A stretch of 64,000 bases of DNA from the NCBI GenBank assembly GCA_016584305.1, contig JACEEZ010000469.1, positions 62,001 through 126,000 of the forward strand. The letters run 5' to 3'. Of the stretch, positions 57,277-64,000 are shown piece by piece; the first letter of the stretch is position 1; every line of letters begins with the position of its first letter. The notes beneath the pieces are model-generated. The model saw only the letters and a program-made list of their open reading frames with translations, did not search any database and had not been told where the DNA came from. A program made the translations under genes and the position numbers. Origin of the DNA: Chionoecetes opilio. Lineage: Eukaryota; Arthropoda; Malacostraca; Decapoda; Majidae.

Positions 57277-57535
57277 TCACCAAGTCACCCCTGACTCGCA
57301 ATGGTGCCGCCTAGACAGTTCCCCTGCCGTGAGTAAAAGCACAGTTTCACTATACTCACGACTTGAAACCAACCACAGACGCCGGGGGCTAGAGGATTTA
57401 TGCACTGTTGCTGCCAGGGTGAGCGCTGGGCCTCTACTCCCTCCGTACTCGCCATCACACAACCTCGTCGGTTTTGATTCGAACCTGTGACTCCTTAACA
57501 TCCGAACCATTTGTTCCATTGCTTAGTAGGAACCA
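57277..57535 (-). mobile_element. tRNA-like SINE candidate
   Basis: On the minus strand 57,530-57,470 reads GGAACAAATGGTTCGGATG then AAGGAGTCACAGGTTCGAATC, a box A-like and box B arrangement. The following 200 bp (to about 57,277) would be the body. Single copy in this window, so the family is not confirmed. Confidence 0.4.
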
Positions 57536-57539
57536 ACTC

Positions 57540-59940
57540 CCATAACAAGCAATATTACAATAGTTTATACCTAACAGCTATAATTATACCCACTATCTAC
57601 TTCAACCCTGACAGTGATGACTCAAACACACCCAAAGTTAGCTGTGTATGTCCAGGTGTGCAATGCTTTTCAGCTGTGATAAGTAGCAATTAATCACAGG
57701 CACACACAACAGCTGACTGTGCATTCTCAAGAATGGAAGGAGCGAGGGAACAACACCATTATGTCCATGTAAACATTATAAAGGAGATGGTGTCTGTCCG
57801 ACAACACAATATTAAAGATGTGTTGCTGACAGAGGCAGACACACGTACATACATGTCCAAAATTATCACATGTTGATAACATATAAGCTATTTAATTATA
57901 CATATACAATTTTTTTTTTACATATAATCTTTATCCAGTGCCATAACACTCACACTGCTTTGCCATTCAGGGCAAAGTGCTTCACTTTCACAGAAAGAAA
58001 AAAGAAATCCATGCCTGATATAGTTTGACCATTAGACGGTGTGCCTGACCAGATCAAGTCATAACATGCAAAACAGGAGGGGTCATATGCATGAAACATG
58101 AGCGAGTGCGGGACCAAACGATTAAGGATGCCTTGATGTAACACTAAAGAGCGTGCTACTCCCATCGTAAATTGAAAAACTCGCACATCCCAGTGAATAG
58201 ATCGAACAGTGCACGAGTGGGTGTCAGCAGATCCTGGGCCAAAAAACTGCATTGACAAGAACTTTAGATCCCATGCTCTATGTCACAGAGAAATATCGCC
58301 AAATATTTTCGCAGATGCAATGAACAAGCGAAATCTATATTTTGATGAATAAATAATATACAATAAATCATAGAATCAGCGCATGTTTCTTCAGGATTTC
58401 AAATGCATTGGGACAAGAAAGGCAAGCCGTGACAAAGCAGCACCCGAGAAACTATGAATAAGCATGGATGGGACAGGCCTTCTTGTTTCCAAAGTCAGCC
58501 TTAGTTTGTCAGCATGAAACTACATGGTTAGAAATTTGAAATTTTAATTAGAAAGTAAGAAAAAAATTGCTCCTTGACGATATCTCGATATCTACCGGAT
58601 ATCACAACAAGGAGAACAAAAACTTAAAAACAACATTTCACTTTTATTATGCTATGGTGATCACTGAGGGACACACCAGTATCTTATCTAATTTTCACTT
58701 ATTCTATGAGAGCAGTCGAGAGTAACATCGTGGTGGAACGAGGAAGGGGAAATGTGTGGTATGAGGGGTTTGTGTCTGGTGGGACAGACTTATTTCCTTG
58801 CTTATCAGGTATCTGTAGTGATGGAAAGGAAATGGTGGTCTGTTATTAGGAACACTAATCGATTAGGAGAGTCCTATAATGCTTCTAGCAAGAAATGGAT
58901 TGAAATTAATTATGTTTTTCGAAATTATTGGGAAGCCACTTTGGGTATTGACCTGTAGTGATGGATGGAAATGGTGGTCTGTGCTTAGGGTCGCCACATA
59001 TCGCCTCCGAAAATCTCGCTTCATATCGACTTTGATTTACATTTTCATTTCAAACCCAGGGAAAATTGGGGGGAATAAAATGTAAGATGGTCATGGGCTT
59101 ACTTATTAATATACTTGAATTTCCATAGGTGATTAAAAGAATTGAATAAGGAAATGAAGGTTAATTAAAGAGAATCGGAGCGGTAATCAGTATACACTGA
59201 AGCCTTAGGATAAAAAGCCCTGGAACTTATCAGCGGGGGAGCAGGTAAGCTGCTACAATAACTGTGGGATTTATCACCTACTCGCCATAACCATATTTAA
59301 CCTATCACCTCCTTATTTCCAATGGGGTAACGGTGAACTTTACCCTTTCGCCTACAATATAAAAGTGCTAGTCCACTAAGATCTAACCTATTTATTTTAT
59401 TCCTAGTATGCGACGGTGTTGCCACATTACATCCGCATTTAACTGGCGGATAGTTCAAAATTCTGGCACTACACATTAGAAACCCGAAAAAATGGCACAC
59501 CCTTCATAATGAGTCTGAACGTGTCCTTGCCAAGAGTCATCCTGTTATCGTTCGTTTAACACGTTCATTCATGATTTTCAGTGATAGACCGTCCGTCACC
59601 GACCGTCGAGTTCTACAAGGCAAAAGACTCATATAAAAGTATATCACTATGAAGAGTCACATATCACAGAATCAGGTGATGTGATTCATTACAATTCCGT
59701 ACAAACTTATTTAGGAAACAGTAGATACGATTTTTGCTTCCCTAGCTTCCTCAAATTAGTTATGATTAATGAAATTCCATTTCATATTTATCTTAAAACT
59801 TTGACCAAGAGGTACTCCTATCTACTTCCTGTAATATACAATAAGTATTACTTCCTTTATTATTTCATGGTATAAGAATTGTGCTTTGTTTATGTTGCTG
59901 TTTCATTATTACGGAAAACCTATCACCACTAGGGTCGCTA
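57540..59940. other. No recognisable gene or element
   Basis: AT-rich. One imperfect duplication: CTGTAGTGATGGA with GAAATGGTGGTCTGT occurs at about 58,812-58,843 and 58,951-58,981. Short open frames have no family signature. Confidence 0.45.
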
Positions 59941-59949
59941 AATCACACG

Positions 59950-60142
<193 letters not shown>

Positions 60143-60543
60143 CACCTACCAGACAACTATACCCTCGTCTTCAATGACACTCAATTATCTCCCTCTTCTA
60201 CAATGGACTCTCTTCTTGGACTATCCCTTACTAAAAATCTGAACAGGAGATCTAACATCTCATCTCTTGCTAAAACAGCTTATAATAGTAGACCAGCCAA
60301 GAAGCAAAAAGGTTTCTTCTTCTTTTTTACCTGCATGGAATGTAATTAATCACATCCATGCTAAATCAATGAATCACAGGTCAGACAGAAATACTAGGGT
60401 GGATGCAACTGAAAAATTTGACCTTACATATCATTTTAAGGTCATTTTGTGCCCCCAAAAGGTCGAATTTCAAAGACATCCAAAAATAGTCATGTTATAT
60501 TATATCAATGGCACTGTGCGTGTCATTGAATGGCACTGTGTTG

Positions 60544-60804
<261 letters not shown>

Positions 60805-60806
<2 letters not shown>

Positions 60807-61227
60807 CATAAAAGTAGAGTCGAAAGCTTCCTCTAGGTACAAGGAGGCTACCAAGGATAATATATTTTATTATCCTTGGAGGCTACTAAGGTGACGTGTC
60901 TATGCTTAAAAATCATAAACATCTGAGGGGTGTGCTCTAATTGTAGAAAAATATCGTGCGTACAGCAATGTGGTTGGAGTCTGAAAAACTTGTAGAAAGG
61001 TTGTCTAGAATCCCAGCTTATTTTTTGAGCCGAATAGCGCTCACCAGCGCCGATTAAGACACCCAATATATTAATCTCAGCCAGTCTATCATATAATTTC
61101 CACAAGAACAAGATGATAGCTCAATAATAAACATTTATTATTGCAAACACGGAAATGTAGCCTAGGGATTATCGCGTGGCAACACTGAAACATATATATC
61201 TCAATCACATTAGTATCTGCTCGCATA
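60805..61227. other. No recognisable gene
   Basis: Includes a short palindrome CCAAGGATAATA/TATTATCCTTGG at 60,852-60,881. Otherwise unrecognised. Confidence 0.45.
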
Positions 61228-61633
61228 TCTTCTCGCCAGACTCATATATGGTATCTTTCCACCAAGTTGAGTGTAAAAGAATCCTTGGAGAGCACGTATG
61301 AGAGAATGAGAGGCAGGGAGCCCCTCAGGGATAGGGGACACCGTATGAATGTGATGCAGAGAGGAAGGAGGGGAAAATGAAACTCCTGAACGCCAGACCA
61401 AAGGCTTCACCGATATCTTCTCGCCAGACTCATATATAGTATCTTTCCACCAAGTTGAGTGTAAAAGAATCCTTGGAGAGCACGTATATGAGAGAGAAAA
61501 AGAGGCAGGGGGCCCCTCAGTGATGAATGTGATGAATCAATGATGAATGATGTGATGAATGTGATGCAGAGAAAGGAAGGATGAAACGCCTGAACGCCAT
61601 AAACAAGAACGCCAGACCAAAGGCTTCACCGAC
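61228..61633 (+). repeat. Tandem duplication, units of about 184 and 222 bp
   Basis: Both units open TATCTTCTCGCCAGACTCAT and close AACGCCAGACCAAAGGCTTC. The second is expanded by GATGAATGAT-type internal repeats near 61,520-61,565. Sits just before the 5' side of LINE copy C. Confidence 0.85.
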
Positions 61634-61769
61634 AACATCCACTGGGTGACTCCCAACTCAACTCAAGCTCAAACTCAAGAGTGGGCGGAGCCAAGCGGCT
61701 GGAGAAAGCGCCAATACGGGAGGCTGGAGGGGCCTGCCGAAAAGGCGAGCGTATTGTTAATATGCGGCC

Positions 61770-64000
61770 GGGGCGGTGCAGAAGCGGCGCCTGCCCGTCG
61801 AATCACTCCTGGGATAAACCTCCGGAGGGTTCTTCGTGTGGGCTCGTGGAACGTTCTGAGCCACTCAGACGATCGTCAACTACCTCTCCTATCGGGCGAG
61901 CTCAGTAGGCTGAGGGTGGATATAGTGGGACTCTCTGAGACGAGGAGGCCTAGCAGTGGCGAGACTAGCAGTGGGGGTTACACCTACTACTGGTACCGGC
62001 ATGCGCAATGGTCACCGTGACAGGGGAGTAGCTATAGGCATCTCCAGCAAACTGCAGCCGTCAGTTGTTGAGGATACTCCGGTTGATGAGCGTATAATGC
62101 GGGGAGGATGAAACACACTCTGGGTGTCATGCCTCTTGTTGCAGTGTACGCTCCTACTGCGGTGCGTAAAACTGAAGAGAAGGAGATGTTCTACGCCAAA
62201 TTAGACTCGGTATTAGACCAGTGTCCTCCTCGGGACACACTTATTGTTTTGGGCGACTTCAATGCTACTACTGGCACTGTGAGAGATGGCTACGAGTTAT
62301 GTGTTGGTCCCCATGCCTCTGGTACCAGAAACATTAACAGTTATCTCCTTCTGAATTTTGCAAGGTCCAGAAGTTTGAGAATTGTAGGTTCTTGGTATCA
62401 GAGACCAGAGCTGCACCGCTGGACATGGTATAGTAATGCCGGAGGGGTAGCTAGTGAGATCGACCACATCCTAGTTAGTAATCGCTGGAGGATCCTTCAG
62501 AACTGCAGGGTTTACCGGAGTGCTAGGTTCTTTGCAGCTGATCGCAGACTTGTTGTTGCTACACTTAAGCTTCATGTCAATTCCAAAAGAATCTCAATAG
62601 GTAACCATACTGTGTTTCATCTTAAGAAGCTGAAGGACTTGACATGTGCCCATGAGTAGGTGGTGGCAGTCTCAAATCGGTCTGATATGCTCGGTGCCCT
62701 CGAGGACCCTGTATAACTGTGGGATACCTTCAAACGTGAAACTCTACAGGTTACCAAGGAATGTATTGGGGAGCGCCCGAGGTCTAAACGTGGTTTTGTC
62801 TCGACGGAGACGCTGGAGAATATCGAGTTCAGTCGCGCTGCCAGGCTTGCTGGGAAACGAGACCAGCACAGGGCTCTCGCAGGACTAGAACCCTCCTGGA
62901 GAGAGACAAGGAGAGGAATGTCAGGAGTCTTGCTGAGGATATTGAGGGCCATTTGAACGCTAATGACCTCCGACCCGCCTACCGAGCCCTGAAGAAGCTC
63001 CGTTCCAAGTCTCCATCTCGGGCGAGTGCTATCCAATCAGCTGATGGGCGCCTAGTGTCGGACATGGATGGGCAGAGACCTCGTTGGGCTGAGCACTTTG
63101 GGCAGTTGTTCACGTTGGGCAATTGAGCAGCTCCACACCACTGGTTTACGGGCAGTGGATGCCGATCCTCCCATTGACGAAACCGCACCCTCTCTTGACG
63201 AAGTGTTTGGCAGTGTCTTGGCAGCTGGTGTTTGTAATATCAGTTCGGAGCTCCTCAAAGCTGGGTGTGAGGCCGTCATTCGTGGGTTGAATGCTGTCCT
63301 GACTGCCGTATGGCAATCAGGTACGATTCCTCCTGACTGGAAAAAGGGGGCTGGTCGTACCTATCTGGAAAGGGAAATGGGACCGTCAGGACTGCAACAA
63401 TTGCCGCGGTATTACATTGCTCAGCGTGCCAGGCAAGGTGCTTGCCCATCTATTGCTGAAACGGATCCGCATCCATCTGCTGAGGGATCAGAGACGTCAG
63501 CAGTCTGGGTTCAAGCCTGGTAATTCAACAACGGTCCGTATTCTAGCGCTTCGTGTCCTGGTAGAATGCCGACGTGAGTTTCGAGAGGGGATGCTTGCAG
63601 CCTATGCTGATCTCCAGAAGGCGTTTGACTCATTGCATCGTGAGTCACTCTGGGATCTTCTGCGACTTCGCGGAATTCCTGCAAGAATTATTGGTTTGGT
63701 GACTGGTCTGTACTCTGGGACTGAGAGTGCTGTGAAGTGTGGGGTGGTGTATCCAGCTTCTTTCCTGTGAATACAGGAGTGAGGCAAGGGTGCGTCCTTG
63801 CCCCATCACTTTTCAACTTTTGTATGGACTAGGTATTGGGCAAAGTATTAGATCAAAAGTATTGTGCAGCATCCCTCGGCAACACCAAGATCACTGACCT
63901 TGTTTTTGCCGATGACGCAGTAATCTTTGCTGAGTCCCTGGTGGCTGGGGGTCCTGGTGATGGCTCTCTAGGCGCTGCACGAGGTGGCAAAGCCTTTGGG
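61770..64000 (+). pseudogene. RTE-like LINE copy C, cut by the window edge
   Basis: Endonuclease: VGSWNVLSHSDDRQLPLLSG at 61,840, VDIVGLSETRR, then after a frame change 62,108-62,659 with LVAVYAPTAVRKTEEKEMF, LIVLGDFNATTG and AADRRLVVATL. In the last motif the catalytic His (ADH in copy A) is Arg. The linker and RT start (62,650-63,350) contain several frame changes. 63,417-63,770 carries GKVLAHLLLKRIRIHLL, ALRVLVECRREFREGML, YADLQKAFDSLHRESL. FADDAVIFAESL is at 63,903. The copy continues beyond 64,000. Most complete RT of the three copies but still a pseudogene. Confidence 0.75.

Overview
This is nuclear DNA of an animal, most likely an arthropod and probably a decapod crustacean. That is inferred from a Dpr-type immunoglobulin exon, spliced THAP coding sequence with GT..AG borders, CR1-, RTE- and I-type LINEs, a Penelope relative, hAT and Academ-like DNA transposons, tRNA-derived SINEs and very long simple repeats. 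There are no bacterial operons, rRNA genes or CRISPR arrays. I see one good host coding exon, at 26,823-28,180 (+): a Ser/Thr/Pro-rich mucin-like stretch running into the first half of a Dpr/DIP-family Ig domain. No continuation of the Ig domain is visible downstream, so 28,181-64,000 is probably intron of that gene. Almost everything else is transposable elements (TEs). || Layout. 1-3,155: a PIF/Harbinger-like MITE split by a 2.9 kb Academ-like transposon (E1). 3.8-6.1 kb: decayed I/Nimb-type LINE (-). 6.5-8.4 kb: microsatellites and two tRNA-derived SINEs. 8.4-25.2 kb: the 3' end of one LINE carrying a four-level nest of DNA transposons. First-level insertions are a P-like element encoding only a THAP domain, element A1 with a nearly whole XPG/PIN-type transposase, and element A2. 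A1 holds a MITE. A2 holds B (which holds C), Helitron-like and hairpin sequence, and D (which holds A3, another member of the A family). 25.4-28.9 kb: a SINE with a nested insertion, then the Dpr exon. 29-32.7 kb: ATT arrays, SINEs, a foldback element and a 31-bp minisatellite. 32.7-39.3 kb: a CR1-like LINE (-) carrying a hAT MITE, a Helitron-like element and an RTE-like LINE. 39.3-46.5 kb: another Academ-like transposase remnant, a Penelope fragment, a SINE, a gag-only retroelement and an I-type LINE. 46.7-54.8 kb: a second gag-only element split by 6.7 kb containing RTE-like LINE copy B and a complete hAT transposon. 55-60 kb: mostly unrecognised sequence. 60-64 kb: long CA and TA arrays and RTE-like copy C, cut by the window edge. 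|| How it fits together. Four divergent Academ-like transposases (E1, A1, B, F) end in the same cysteine pattern, and each shows at least some PIN/XPG-type acidic motifs. E1, A, B and C show 3-4 bp target duplications, several containing CAG or CTG. At many junctions, removing the insert restores the interrupted reading frame or matches an uninterrupted copy elsewhere in the window, so the insertion order can be read from sequence. All calls are from reading the sequence by eye; no database search was possible.
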